Shown: piece by piece, positions 8,384 to 17,042 of the stretch
How positions within the stretch are numbered: the first letter of the stretch is position 1
Layout: each line of letters starts with the position of its first letter
Assembly (NCBI GenBank): GCA_022072055.1
Contig: JAJVIK010000011.1
Span: forward strand, 494,597-558,596
Direction: 5' to 3'
DNA length: 64,000 bases
DNA from: a bacterium
GTDB lineage: Bacteria; Hinthialibacterota; Hinthialibacteria; OLB16
Notes under the pieces: generated by a model
Database searches by the model: none
Seen by the model: the letters and a program-made list of their open reading frames with translations, nothing else
Told to the model about the DNA's origin: nothing
Position numbers and translations under genes: made by a program

Positions 8384-9931
8384 TCAGTCCGGGGCGCGCA
8401 GGTCGTAGCACAGGAGACGTGGCGGCTTGTCGGTGAGAAGATCCTGATAGTTCCGGCAGATATACAGCAGGCCGTGGGAAACCACGGGCGGGGTCCAACT
8501 TTCCGGAGCCTCGAAGAGCTTTGCGCGAGAGATTTCACGGCAGCCCTTCGGAGACAGATCAAGCCATTGCAGGCTGCCCAGCTCTCCCAGGCAGAGAAAC
8601 TTCCCCTCGGCCTCGACAAGCGCGCCCCGGAAGGTTCCGCGCCGGATTGTCCGCTTCTTTCCGCGCCATTCGACCTCCTCTTCCCACTCCAGAACCTTGC
8701 GCCAGTGGAGCTTTCCGGTGTTCCAGTCGAGGCACACGAGTGAGGCATCCTGCTCGTTGCGCCCATCGAAGCCATACAGGAAACCGTCCTTGTGGATCGA
8801 AGTCATGAAATGGGTCCCCAGGTCCTGAGTGGTCCAGAGAAGCTTCGCGGACCCATCGGGTTGAACCTCCAGCATCGCTCCCCCGGTCTGGTAACTGGCG
8901 GAAATGAACACTCGGTTGCCCACCACCACCGGGCGCGAGGCGTTCACCGACTCGACACTCTGGCTGCGCCAGGGGAACTGGAAGTCAATCGTTCCGCCAA
9001 CCGGGTCCACCGACAGCAGTCCGCCGACCGGTGGGCGGCTTTCCCCACCCGCAAAAACCAGGACTCGTCTCTTTCCGTGGAAGACCGCCGGGATTGGTGC
9101 GGAGCAGCTCGGTCCCCACTCGTGGCCCGCGCCCCAAGCCAGCTTCCCGGAGGCTCGCTCAAAGGCCGCCACGCAGGGGCCGCCCGGGGCGCCGAGGTTG
9201 ATAATTAAATTGTTCCCCTCAATCAGCGGGGTCGCGGCCACACCGAAGAAGTCCTGGGGAATCTTGAACTCGGAGAGCAGGTCGCGTTGCCAAAAGAGAT
9301 GCCCGGTCAGCAGGTGGATACAGCTCAGCACCCCCGCCGCGCCAAGGGTGTAAACATGGTCTTCCTCATCCACGATCGGACTCGCGCGGGGGCCATCATT
9401 GTAACCATATCGATCCTTGTAATCGGTCGGGTAGGCGACCCTCCAATAGCGCTCCCCGGTCTCGGGGTGGAGGCACTCGATCACTTCCTCGTTGGCGAGA
9501 CGGTGGAAGAAAATCAGTCGTCCCTTGGCAATCGCGGGGGAGGCATAGCTCTCCCCCTTGGGCATCTCCCAGACCAGGGGAGGTCCCTCTTGGGGAAGGT
9601 CTTTGAGGAGGTGGGTTTCCTCGCAGGTCCCATTGTGATTCGGTCCTAGGAAGAGCCTCCAGTCCCTCACGCGGGCCCCTTTGGCGAGGGTTTTGGGCGG
9701 ATTGTGGAACTGAATATCGGGGTTGGGTTGCGGAGCGGGGATCGTGGGGGCTGAAAGCTCCGAAACCTGCGGTGGACGGGGATCGTTAAAGACGGCACCA
9801 GGCGCAGGTGTTCCCTCCCCGGCGAGGACACCGTGCGCCATGAAGCAGGTGAAGGCCAACGCGCCAAGGGCGCGAAAAACCCGAAGCAACCCAGCCACAG
9901 AGCCGGGGCAGAAGACGGTGGGCGGGGGCAT
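8384..9931 (-). CDS. Secreted PQQ-like beta-propeller protein
   Basis: A 515-residue exported protein made mostly of PQQ-like/WD-type beta-propeller blades. The N-terminal region contains a hydrophobic signal (GLLRVFRALGALAFTCFMA) ending near VLAGE, then a proline-rich stretch. Blade-like segments include DWRLFLGPNHNGTCEET, SPAIAKGRLIFFHRL, IVDEEDHVYTLGAAGVLSC and LVCLDWNTGKLHWRKV, each with the alternating Trp/Gly pattern of the family. Proteins of this kind in planctomycete-like genomes are often annotated PQQ-binding but may not bind PQQ. The ATG at 9931 is chosen because the frame upstream is antisense to the aldehyde dehydrogenase gene and lacks coding character. Confidence 0.82.
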   Translation of the reverse strand: MPPPTVFCPGSVAGLLRVFRALGALAFTCFMAHGVLAGEGTPAPGAVFNDPRPPQVSELSAPTIPAPQPNPDIQFHNPPKTLAKGARVRDWRLFLGPNHNGTCEETHLLKDLPQEGPPLVWEMPKGESYASPAIAKGRLIFFHRLANEEVIECLHPETGERYWRVAYPTDYKDRYGYNDGPRASPIVDEEDHVYTLGAAGVLSCIHLLTGHLFWQRDLLSEFKIPQDFFGVAATPLIEGNNLIINLGAPGGPCVAAFERASGKLAWGAGHEWGPSCSAPIPAVFHGKRRVLVFAGGESRPPVGGLLSVDPVGGTIDFQFPWRSQSVESVNASRPVVVGNRVFISASYQTGGAMLEVQPDGSAKLLWTTQDLGTHFMTSIHKDGFLYGFDGRNEQDASLVCLDWNTGKLHWRKVLEWEEEVEWRGKKRTIRRGTFRGALVEAEGKFLCLGELGSLQWLDLSPKGCREISRAKLFEAPESWTPPVVSHGLLYICRNYQDLLTDKPPRLLCYDLRAPD

Positions 9932-10031
9932 GAGGGCATGATCCTCTCCCACTTCTATGGAGCCTGTCGAGCTGGTAAAAGGAAAACCCAATCCGTTCCG
10001 GTCGAGTGTCCGGGACCTCTGAAGGTGGAAC

Positions 10032-11468
10032 ATGTCGGTTGGAAGCCTGCCCCACATCCCCGTTCTTCGACACGGCAAAGTGTATGAAAGCCTGGAGCGT
10101 TCGGAGGTGGTGAACCACCGCACCGGAGAACCGCTCGCGCTCCTGTCCCAAGCCAACGCCGGATTGATCCGCCGGGACCTTTCCAAGATCGGCGAGTCGT
10201 TTGAAATCCTACGCAAGATTCCGATCGGTCGGATCCTCGATATCTGCCGGAAGGCGGGCGAGCTGTTCATGAGCGCCGATCTGCCGCTCGGTGTCGAGGG
10301 AAGCAGACAATCCCCGCAACAGTATGTGGAGACCTTGTCCGCCACCAGTGGTCTCCCACACACCCTGTGTCGCCGAAACATGGCCAAGGTGAACGAGGTA
10401 TTCACCGAGATGCCGACGATCCTGAAAGGGCTGACCCGGGGACTCGACCTGGAGATCCTGGACAGGGGGTTCGGCGAACAGAATGGGGTGCCGGTCAGTT
10501 ACTACCCCACCTCCAGGTCCCTGGGGGTGGCGCTTCCGAGCAACTCACCGGGTGTCAATTCGATCTGGATGCCGGCGGTGGCGCTCAAGGTCCCGGTGGT
10601 CCTCAAACCCGGGCGCGAGGAGCCCTGGACCCCTTGGCGGATTATCCAAGCGTTTATCGCGGCCGGGATGCCGCCGGAGGCATTCACCTACTGCCCCACG
10701 GATCACGAGGGGAGCGGGACGATTCTCAAGGGATGCGAGCGCGCGATCCTCTTCGGGGATCAAAGCACCATCGCGCAATACGCGAACAACCCGGCGGTTC
10801 AGGTGCATGGTCCGGGTTGGAGCAAGGTCTTGGTGGGGGAGGACTGGGTGGAGCGTTGGCCTGAGTTCCTGGATGTCCTGGTCGCCTCGGTCGCGGACAA
10901 TGGCGGGCGCAGCTGCATCAACGCCTCCGCCATTGTGGTCCCGAGACTGGGAAAGGAAATCGCCGAGGCGCTCGCCGAAAGGCTCGCGACGATTGAACCG
11001 TGCACGCCGGAGGATGAGAACGCGCGCCTCTCCGCCTTTGCGAACACCAAGATGGCGGAGTTTATCGACGCCACGATCACCGAGGGGCTGACCACTCCGG
11101 GGGCGGAGGAGGTGACTGCGAGGTATCGCAAAGGCGCCCGCAAGGTGGAGCTCGACGGCTCGGTGTATGTCCTGCCGACCGTGGTGCGCTGCGACTCATT
11201 CGCTCACCCGCTGGCGAACAAGGAGTTTCTCTGCCCGTACACGAGCGTGGTGGAGGTTCCACAGGCCAGGATGCTGGAGCAGGTCGGCCCCTCGCTGGTG
11301 GTGACCGCCATTACCGAGGATTCCGCCTTCATCGAACAGATTGTCGCCTCGCCACACATCGAGCGCCTCAATCTCGGTCCGATCCCGACCTCCCGCGTGC
11401 GCTGGGACCAGCCGCACGAGGGGAACTTGTTTGAGTTCTTGTACAAGCGAAGGGCGATCCAGAGGTGA
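10032..11468 (+). CDS. Aldehyde dehydrogenase superfamily protein
   Basis: A 478-residue NAD(P)-dependent ALDH-fold enzyme. The nucleotide-contacting lysine sits in VVLKPGREEPWTP (lysine about 192), and the probable catalytic cysteine is Cys295 in NGGRSCINAS. The usual ELGG general-base motif is replaced by HGPGWSK (259-265), so this is a divergent subfamily, possibly acting on an acyl-CoA or phosphorylated substrate. The ATG at 10032 follows AAGGTGG. The stop overlaps the next gene's GTG start (GTGA, 11465-11468). The operon also contains an iron alcohol dehydrogenase, which suggests paired interconversion of an alcohol, aldehyde and acid or acyl-CoA. Confidence 0.85.
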   Translation: MSVGSLPHIPVLRHGKVYESLERSEVVNHRTGEPLALLSQANAGLIRRDLSKIGESFEILRKIPIGRILDICRKAGELFMSADLPLGVEGSRQSPQQYVETLSATSGLPHTLCRRNMAKVNEVFTEMPTILKGLTRGLDLEILDRGFGEQNGVPVSYYPTSRSLGVALPSNSPGVNSIWMPAVALKVPVVLKPGREEPWTPWRIIQAFIAAGMPPEAFTYCPTDHEGSGTILKGCERAILFGDQSTIAQYANNPAVQVHGPGWSKVLVGEDWVERWPEFLDVLVASVADNGGRSCINASAIVVPRLGKEIAEALAERLATIEPCTPEDENARLSAFANTKMAEFIDATITEGLTTPGAEEVTARYRKGARKVELDGSVYVLPTVVRCDSFAHPLANKEFLCPYTSVVEVPQARMLEQVGPSLVVTAITEDSAFIEQIVASPHIERLNLGPIPTSRVRWDQPHEGNLFEFLYKRRAIQR

Positions 11469-12301
11469 GGGGGGAGAACGTGATTTGTTTCGATGTCGCG
11501 CTGAATGACAAACACCTTTTCCTCGCAGGCGTCGGCGGATTCGGAGACCTTGGCACTTACGTTCAATGGAGAAGCAGCCCAAACGAGGTTGAATCAACTA
11601 TGACAGTCGATTCCGTTTCCCATTTCACGTGTGGACGAACCGATCGGGATAGTCCGCTCCACTATTGGACCGCTGGACCCCTAAAGGTCGGCGATGAGCT
11701 TACCGTTCAAGTCGTGGAGTCGGCGCGGTGCGATGAACCCGTTGAATGTCGGGAGCCATCTACTCGAGAGCACATGGATGAATTGAGGGTTTCGTACAGA
11801 GAAGGCCTGAAATCAGGGAGGAGAAAACCTCCCACCGACATCGTGGATGCGAGGCAGTATCCCGGCCATTTTGAGCGGGACGCCTCCGAGAGGGTCATTT
11901 GCTTTGATGTGTCGGTCAATGGTAAACCGACTGTTCGAGCTGGTGCAGGAAGGTTGGGATCGCTTGACATCTCGATCTGGTGGCCTGGGAACGATGAATC
12001 CTGTCTCGGTCGAAATTCCGGAGCACGTGAGTGGCCCGGTGGCCGCTCCGACGTGACAGTCTGGCCCTGTGGTTGCGTATACGACCTGGAAACTGACGAA
12101 GGTTGGCGAGGAACAACATTCTTGGACTGGGGACAACGCATTATCGGTGTTGGTGACCGTGTTATTCTCCGTGTGACTGAGGCCACTGACCATGATCCAC
12201 CACAATCAACCCACAGGATGACCGCATCTTGCCTGAGAGATTCATGGCAGCGGTATGTGGAACAGGTTCTCGCTGAAGAGGAAACTGGGGGAACCCAATG
12301 A
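11465..12301 (+). CDS. Unknown protein made of two copies of one domain
   Basis: A 278-residue protein without signal peptide or membrane segment, not assigned to a known family. It is an internal tandem duplication: repeat 1 (about residues 6-115) begins VICFDVALNDK and repeat 2 (about 144-270) begins VICFDVSVNGK. Shared positions follow as AG-G--G-L, then a Trp, then VGD followed by a hydrophobic strand ending in a Glu (VGDELTVQVVE and VGDRVILRVTE). The linker is Arg/Lys/Pro-rich. It starts with GTG overlapping the aldehyde dehydrogenase stop. Codon choice is less GC-biased than in its neighbours, which hints at acquisition. The repeated beta-rich pattern could be a small binding or immunity-type domain, but no function is claimed. 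Confidence 0.65.
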   Translation: MRGENVICFDVALNDKHLFLAGVGGFGDLGTYVQWRSSPNEVESTMTVDSVSHFTCGRTDRDSPLHYWTAGPLKVGDELTVQVVESARCDEPVECREPSTREHMDELRVSYREGLKSGRRKPPTDIVDARQYPGHFERDASERVICFDVSVNGKPTVRAGAGRLGSLDISIWWPGNDESCLGRNSGAREWPGGRSDVTVWPCGCVYDLETDEGWRGTTFLDWGQRIIGVGDRVILRVTEATDHDPPQSTHRMTASCLRDSWQRYVEQVLAEEETGGTQ

Positions 12302-12371
12302 CTTGTGTCGTGGCACAACGCAGGGAAAAGTCTGTAATCCCTCATCCCATGTGCGAGTGAGGCGCGCCCCC

Positions 12372-12557
12372 ATGAAAGTTACTTTCGATCCTCGCTACAA
12401 CATCGCCTACATCGCCTTCCGCGACGAGGTTGAAGAGGTCGAGTCCCTCTGCATTGAGGAGGATATCAACATTGATCTCGCCCCGAATGGCTCCATCCAC
12501 GGGATTGAGTTGTTGAACGCCGACGCTCAGCTTGGAAGGCTGATGCTCCAGACGTGA
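12372..12557 (+). CDS. DUF2283 family small protein
   Basis: A 61-residue protein with the DUF2283 pattern: MKVTFDPRYNIAYIAF, then an acidic stretch with EEDINIDLAPNGSIHGIELLNA, ending in a short helix. Function in this family is unknown; many members are encoded near toxin-antitoxin or other small accessory genes. The ATG at 12372 is preferred to an upstream in-frame start because the family begins at this MKV. The stop overlaps the ATG of the alcohol dehydrogenase by one base (TGATG), so the two are coupled. Confidence 0.75.
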   Translation: MKVTFDPRYNIAYIAFRDEVEEVESLCIEEDINIDLAPNGSIHGIELLNADAQLGRLMLQT

Positions 12558-13738
12558 TGGGCCTCTCCGACCTCCACTCCCTTTCCCCCTTCGACTTCCA
12601 TCCCCGCACGCGCGTTGTTTTCGGAAACGACTGCATCGAGCGCCTGGGGGAATTGGCGCGCGAAATCGGCGGGAGCCATGCCCTCCTGGTCACCGACCCC
12701 GGAATCGAGCAGTGCGGACACCACGACCGCGCGCGCAAAGCCATCCAGGGCGCGGGACTCACTCTCTCGCTGTTCGATAAGGTGATCCAAAACCCGACCA
12801 CCCATGAGGTCGAAGAGTGTGTCGAATTCGCGCGCTCCCGGAATGTGGACCTCCTGGTCGGCCTCGGTGGCGGGAGCAGCATGGACACCGCCAAAGGCGG
12901 CAACTTTCTCCTCACCAACGGCGGCAAGATGGAGGATTACTGGGGAGTCGGGAAAGCGACCCGGCCGATGCTCCCCATGATCGCGGTTCCCACGACCGCC
13001 GGAACCGGAAGCGAATGCCAATCCTTCGCGCTCATCTCCCAAGCCGGAACCCACCGCAAGATGGCCTGCGGGGATCCCAAGGCGGCCCCTCGCATCGCGC
13101 TTCTGGACCCGACCCTCACTCTCACTCAGCCCAAGGGGGTGGCCGCCTGCACCGGCATTGACGCGGTCGCGCACGCGGTCGAAACCGCGGTCACCACCAA
13201 GCGCAATCCGATTTCCCGGATCCTCTCGCACGAGGCCTTCCGCCTCACCGAGTCGGCGCTGCCGCGTGTGATGGAAAACCCGGATGACCTGGAGGCGCGC
13301 GGGGCGATGTTGCTCGGCGCGGCGCTGGCGGGCCTTGCGATTGAGAACAGCATGCTCGGCGCCGCCCATGCCGCCGCCAACCCGCTCACGGCTCGCTTCG
13401 GCGTGATCCATGGCCAGGCGGTCGGCCTGATGCTGCCCAAAGTGGTTCGGTTCAACGGAGAGGACCAGTCGGCCCGTGAGGTGTACCAGGAACTCGCCCA
13501 GCTCGCGGGAGTGGCGCGCAATGGGGAGCCCGGGAGGAACGCGGTGGAGGCGCTGGCGAGCCTCCTCGAGGGGTTTCTCCGCCGCGCCGGACTCGCTGAA
13601 AGCCTCACCGAACTGGGGATTCCGGAGTCCGAAATTGGGGACCTCGCCGCCCGCGCGACCGAGGAGTGGACCGGGAAGTTTAACCCGCGAGAAGTGACCA
13701 AGAAGGATTTCGACAGCCTATATCGGATGGCGTACTGA
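12557..13738 (+). CDS. Iron-containing alcohol dehydrogenase
   Basis: A 393-residue group III alcohol dehydrogenase that reduces an aldehyde or oxidises an alcohol with NAD(P). The nucleotide motif GGGSSMD is at 104-110, followed by PTTAGTGSE (145-153). Metal ligands expected for the family are all present: Asp202 and His206 in GIDAVAHAVE, His271 in AAHAAANP and His285 in IHGQ. The ATG at 12557 overlaps the DUF2283 stop; a GTG one codon earlier is also possible. It is the last gene of the aldehyde dehydrogenase operon. The substrate is not determined. Confidence 0.92.
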   Translation: MGLSDLHSLSPFDFHPRTRVVFGNDCIERLGELAREIGGSHALLVTDPGIEQCGHHDRARKAIQGAGLTLSLFDKVIQNPTTHEVEECVEFARSRNVDLLVGLGGGSSMDTAKGGNFLLTNGGKMEDYWGVGKATRPMLPMIAVPTTAGTGSECQSFALISQAGTHRKMACGDPKAAPRIALLDPTLTLTQPKGVAACTGIDAVAHAVETAVTTKRNPISRILSHEAFRLTESALPRVMENPDDLEARGAMLLGAALAGLAIENSMLGAAHAAANPLTARFGVIHGQAVGLMLPKVVRFNGEDQSAREVYQELAQLAGVARNGEPGRNAVEALASLLEGFLRRAGLAESLTELGIPESEIGDLAARATEEWTGKFNPREVTKKDFDSLYRMAY

Positions 13739-13756
13739 GATTCCCCCTTTGTCTCT

Positions 13757-14101
13757 CTACGACAAATGGAGGATCTGGGAAAGGGCTTCGGAAAGCGCGG
13801 CGAGTTCCCGGGATGGCAGGGTTCCAATAGGGTCCTTGAGACGAAACTTGGATACCGCACGGACTTGGTCCACGATGGCCACTGCCGCTTCCCCTTGGCA
13901 GGTTACCGGCAATGTGATCGGCGGATGCGCCTTCGCTGAGCTTGAAAGCGGCACGACGACGACTGTACGGCGAAGCCTGTTCAAGGTGTCATGTGTTAGG
14001 ACCACGCAAGGTCTTGTCTTCTTTATCTCTCCTCCCACGGTGGGGTCAAGGCTGACCCACCAGATATCCCCACGTCTTATCAATCTTGAGCGATCTTTCA
14101 T
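13757..14101 (-). CDS. mazF: MazF/PemK-family toxin
   Basis: A 114-residue endoribonuclease-type toxin of the MazF/PemK fold. The family hallmarks are GDIWWVSLDPTVGGEIKKT followed by RPCVVL, the strand TVVVVPLSS, and VAIVDQVRAVSKFRL. Such proteins cut mRNA at short sequences when their antitoxin is degraded. The start overlaps the antitoxin stop by four bases (14098-14101), the usual arrangement. The gene is convergent with the alcohol dehydrogenase, 18 bases away. Confidence 0.93.
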   Translation of the reverse strand: MKDRSRLIRRGDIWWVSLDPTVGGEIKKTRPCVVLTHDTLNRLRRTVVVVPLSSSAKAHPPITLPVTCQGEAAVAIVDQVRAVSKFRLKDPIGTLPSRELAALSEALSQILHLS

Positions 14102-14316
14102 TCGGCAATATCTTCGTCAAAGGCTTGCCACTCATCAATCTCTCGTTCAAGTTCCTCATCGCGATTCGCGGCATGGCATGCGACGGCGAGTGATTTGGAG
14201 TGTATCGACAGCTCTTTTTCGAGAAGCCGAGCAACCAAGCGTGACCGTTGACGGGGTGGCACCGCTTGATGGAACTGCTGGGCGATCGGGTCAGGGAGGG
14301 AAACCGTGATCTTCAT
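14098..14316 (-). CDS. MazE/ribbon-helix-helix-type antitoxin
   Basis: A 72-residue protein with an N-terminal MKITVSLPDPIAQQF strand-helix typical of ribbon-helix-helix antitoxins, the helix PRQRSRLVARLLEKEL, and an acidic C-terminal tail (RDEELEREIDEWQAFDEDIAE) of the kind that wraps the toxin. It is expected to neutralise the adjacent MazF protein and repress the operon. Its predicted promoter places the transcription start almost at the ATG, so the message may be leaderless. Confidence 0.88.
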   Translation of the reverse strand: MKITVSLPDPIAQQFHQAVPPRQRSRLVARLLEKELSIHSKSLAVACHAANRDEELEREIDEWQAFDEDIAE

Positions 14317-14322
14317 GGGAAA

Positions 14323-14352
14323 ATGCTACGCGCAATCCGCCGCTTGTGTCAA
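14323..14352 (-). promoter_or_regulatory. Promoter of the toxin-antitoxin operon
   Basis: The minus strand reads TTGACA (14352-14347), 18 bases, then TAGCAT (14328-14323). A start seven bases downstream falls at about 14316, the A of the antitoxin ATG, and no ribosome binding site is visible in the intervening TTTTCCC. Confidence 0.6.
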
Positions 14353-14409
14353 CGTTTCCAGATGCCCCCTTTCCCAAGACCCTCTTCCCCCTGCACTATT
14401 CTCCCCGAG

Positions 14410-16764
14410 ATGAATCGGCGGAAATTTCTCCTCCTTTCCCTCCTTCTGCAGCTCGCCCCCACGCTCTGGCTCTGCCGAGACTTTGTTTTCGAGGGGCGAT
14501 ATCTGCTTTCCGGCGAGGCGCTGGACATGAGCCTCCCCTGGGCCAGGAACCTCGACCGAATCGGATGGGACGTTTCCGAGGCGCTGTGGGACCGGAACTC
14601 TTTCTGTGGAATCCCCTTCCTCGCCAACCCAGCCGCGCGGACCTTCTATCCCCCGGACCTGGTCTTCCGACTCCTCACTCCCCTCTCACCCGAAGCCTCG
14701 TTCAGCACCCTCATCTTCAGCCACTTCCTGCTGCTCGGCTTCGGAGGGGTCCTCTGGGCGCGGACCTTTGTAAGGAACTTGTGGTCGGTCAATCTCGCCG
14801 GGTGGGTCTTCATTCTGAATGGGTATGTGGTCTCCCGGGTGGGACTCGCCGATCCGAACTTTTTGTTTGCGATCACCTGGATCCCGTGGATTCTGGCCTG
14901 CCTCGCGCGCCTGGACCAACCCCGCGCGCGCTTCGGACTCTTCCTCGTGGGAACCTGTGAGGTGCTTGCCGGGCGGCCGGATATCACCTTCTTCACCACT
15001 TACTTGGTGGCGGCTCAGCTCCTGGTTGTCTGGCTTCCACGCCTGTTCCGCCAAGCAGGTCGCGCACGCGCCATCGGGCACTTCGTCAAGTTGGCCCTTG
15101 TGGCTCTCGCCGTGGGGCTTGCGACCGCGGTTCAAACCTTGCCCACAGCCGAGATTCAGAACCATGCACTCAACCGATCCGGGGAATCCAATTACGAGTT
15201 CGCGGTGACCGACTCGCTCACCCCCGCGCTGTTTCTGGCGACCTTCTTTCCGCGCTCGCTGGGGGATCCGAACGGAGTCAACCCGGATCCGCGCACCGGT
15301 GGGGAGGGAAACTTTTGGGGCCAAGGGGCGGGGTTCCATGAGATTTACTTCTACATGGGGCATGGGATTCTTCTCCTGGCGGTCGCGGGCGCCTTTGCCG
15401 GGCGGACTCGCATGCGATATTTCTGGTCGGCGGTGGCGCTCCTCGCGGTGGCGCTCTCCATGGGAAGACATCTCCCCTTCTACCGCCTTGTGCTGGAATT
15501 CGTTCCGGGCTGGGACCGCTTTCGCGTTCCTCCAAGAGTCCTGGTCATCACCCTACCGGCCTTTGCCTATCTCGCGGCATATGGCTTTGAAACCCTGGTG
15601 TCGCGCGCGAGATGCCTCCCCCGCACGCTCCGAGCGGTCCAGTTCGCCGCCGGGTTTTGGGGAATCCTGATTGTCGGCGCGCTGCTTTCCTGGGCTTTCG
15701 CGGGGCGCTGGCTGGAGACCAAGTTTGTGGGTGTGGGTCTCAGTGAGGCGCGCGCCTTGGAAAGCTCGCTGCGCGCCTTTTGGAGCGCCATCTTCTCAGC
15801 GGGAGGGTGTGGCCTTGCGGCGGCGCTCTTGTTCCTTGTTTCCGCGAGTCGGCCCGCTTGGAGGAATATGCGCTGGGCGCTACTCGCCCTCGCGCTGGGG
15901 GACTTGGTTTGGACCAATGGGAGCTTCCTCCGGAGCATCAGCGCGGGCGACCTCGCACGGGAGTTCCCCAAGGATCCTCTCATCGAACGTTACAAGGCCG
16001 AGATGGCCGATGGGCGCCTGATGATCCTCGGGGACACCCAGTACTTTGACCGGCGCCCAGCCCACCCTTGGCTCTTTCCCGGCAGGGTGCTCGACTATGG
16101 CGTCGAGATGGTAAACGGCTACGGCCCGTTCCTCCTCGCGGACCATGTGAACGCTTTTCTGCGGATAGACCCCACCGAGAAGTCCTACAACGGCGGCCTG
16201 CTGCTGTATTACTTCAACCTGGACAAGCGCGACCCGGGACTCTTTGGACTCTTCCAGGTTTCGGCGGTCCTCTCCTCGGATCGTCCGGTGAAAGGACTTC
16301 AGGTGCTCGCGGTGGAGACTTACTCCCATCCCGTGTTCGGGGAGACCCGTGTGTTCCTGTCCCGGAATCCGTCCTTTTACCCTCGCGCGTTCCTTTTCCG
16401 GCCTGCGCCGGGTCAAACCCCCGCGCCGGAAGGGTCCCTTGGAAAAGTCACGGTCAAAGCGGTCGGAGCGACCCGTGTGGAAATCGAGGTGGAGGCCAAG
16501 CTGGACTGCTCGCTCGCCCTGCTCGAAACCCACTTCCGCGGATGGAACTGCCGGGTCAATCAAACCCGCGCTCCAATCGAGAAGCTCGCGGGGACCTTCA
16601 GGTCAGTCCGAGTCCCGCCAGGGGCCTCACAGGTGATTTTTGAATACCAGCCCACCCCCTTCCGAATCGGAGTCCTACTGGCCCCCTTCGGGCTACTTCT
16701 TGGGTTTGTCTCAGCCTTTCCAACAAAGAGCCGGACGTCTCAAGCCCACTCCATCCTGGCCTGA
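14410..16764 (+). CDS. YfhO-like multi-spanning membrane protein
   Basis: A 784-residue inner-membrane protein resembling the YfhO family, which in Firmicutes is linked to glycosylation of cell-wall polymers. The N-terminus begins MNRRKFLLLSLLLQLAPTLWL, followed by a first extracytoplasmic loop with DMSLPWARNLDRIGWDV and the family-typical GIPFLANPAARTFYPPDLVF. About ten to twelve hydrophobic helices continue to near residue 530. A soluble beta-rich C-terminal region (about 540-755) follows, with a last helix GVLLAPFGLLLGFV. The ATG at 14410 is chosen because the upstream frame is antisense to the antitoxin gene. Confidence 0.8.
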   Translation: MNRRKFLLLSLLLQLAPTLWLCRDFVFEGRYLLSGEALDMSLPWARNLDRIGWDVSEALWDRNSFCGIPFLANPAARTFYPPDLVFRLLTPLSPEASFSTLIFSHFLLLGFGGVLWARTFVRNLWSVNLAGWVFILNGYVVSRVGLADPNFLFAITWIPWILACLARLDQPRARFGLFLVGTCEVLAGRPDITFFTTYLVAAQLLVVWLPRLFRQAGRARAIGHFVKLALVALAVGLATAVQTLPTAEIQNHALNRSGESNYEFAVTDSLTPALFLATFFPRSLGDPNGVNPDPRTGGEGNFWGQGAGFHEIYFYMGHGILLLAVAGAFAGRTRMRYFWSAVALLAVALSMGRHLPFYRLVLEFVPGWDRFRVPPRVLVITLPAFAYLAAYGFETLVSRARCLPRTLRAVQFAAGFWGILIVGALLSWAFAGRWLETKFVGVGLSEARALESSLRAFWSAIFSAGGCGLAAALLFLVSASRPAWRNMRWALLALALGDLVWTNGSFLRSISAGDLAREFPKDPLIERYKAEMADGRLMILGDTQYFDRRPAHPWLFPGRVLDYGVEMVNGYGPFLLADHVNAFLRIDPTEKSYNGGLLLYYFNLDKRDPGLFGLFQVSAVLSSDRPVKGLQVLAVETYSHPVFGETRVFLSRNPSFYPRAFLFRPAPGQTPAPEGSLGKVTVKAVGATRVEIEVEAKLDCSLALLETHFRGWNCRVNQTRAPIEKLAGTFRSVRVPPGASQVIFEYQPTPFRIGVLLAPFGLLLGFVSAFPTKSRTSQAHSILA

Positions 16765-17042
16765 GTCCCCTGAAAGACCCCCACAAGGTTGAGGGATAGA
16801 GCTACCTTCCTCCACCTTGTGCCCTCCCCCGCTTTCAATCATCTGATAAAAAACGTTATTGGTGGTAATGTTCTATTTCTTAAATGACCGATTTATTCCA
16901 CATGCGGAACGCTTCTTTTCAACGGCCAGGGGTGAGGGAGCAAAAAGGCCCTTATAAATAATGCCGTGTATTGAGGAAATGAGATTGGCATCAGGGTTGC
17001 CTTATACCTTTCCGATTCCGGAAAGAATTGAGGTAAGATGCC
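16765..17042 (+). other. AT-richer intergenic region with two hairpins
   Basis: No gene is seen. A hairpin at 16782-16821 (CACAAGGT pairing with ACCTTGTG, extended with one mismatch) sits just after the YfhO-like stop. The centre is AT-rich. A small hairpin CTTTCCG/CGGAAAG at 17008-17025 lies just before the GAGGT ribosome binding site of the next gene. No promoter with good -10 and -35 spacing was found by eye. Confidence 0.5.
16782..16821 (+). terminator. Possible terminator of the YfhO-like gene
   Basis: CACAAGGTTGAGGGA pairs with TTCCTCCACCTTGTG around a loop of about ten bases, with one mismatch and one wobble pair. No T-run follows, so intrinsic termination would be weak or factor-dependent. 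Confidence 0.4.

Noticed and set aside
9932-10405. Longer start for the PQQ-like protein
   Set aside because: The extra codons lie antisense to the aldehyde dehydrogenase gene and lack a signal peptide; the ATG at 9931 gives one.
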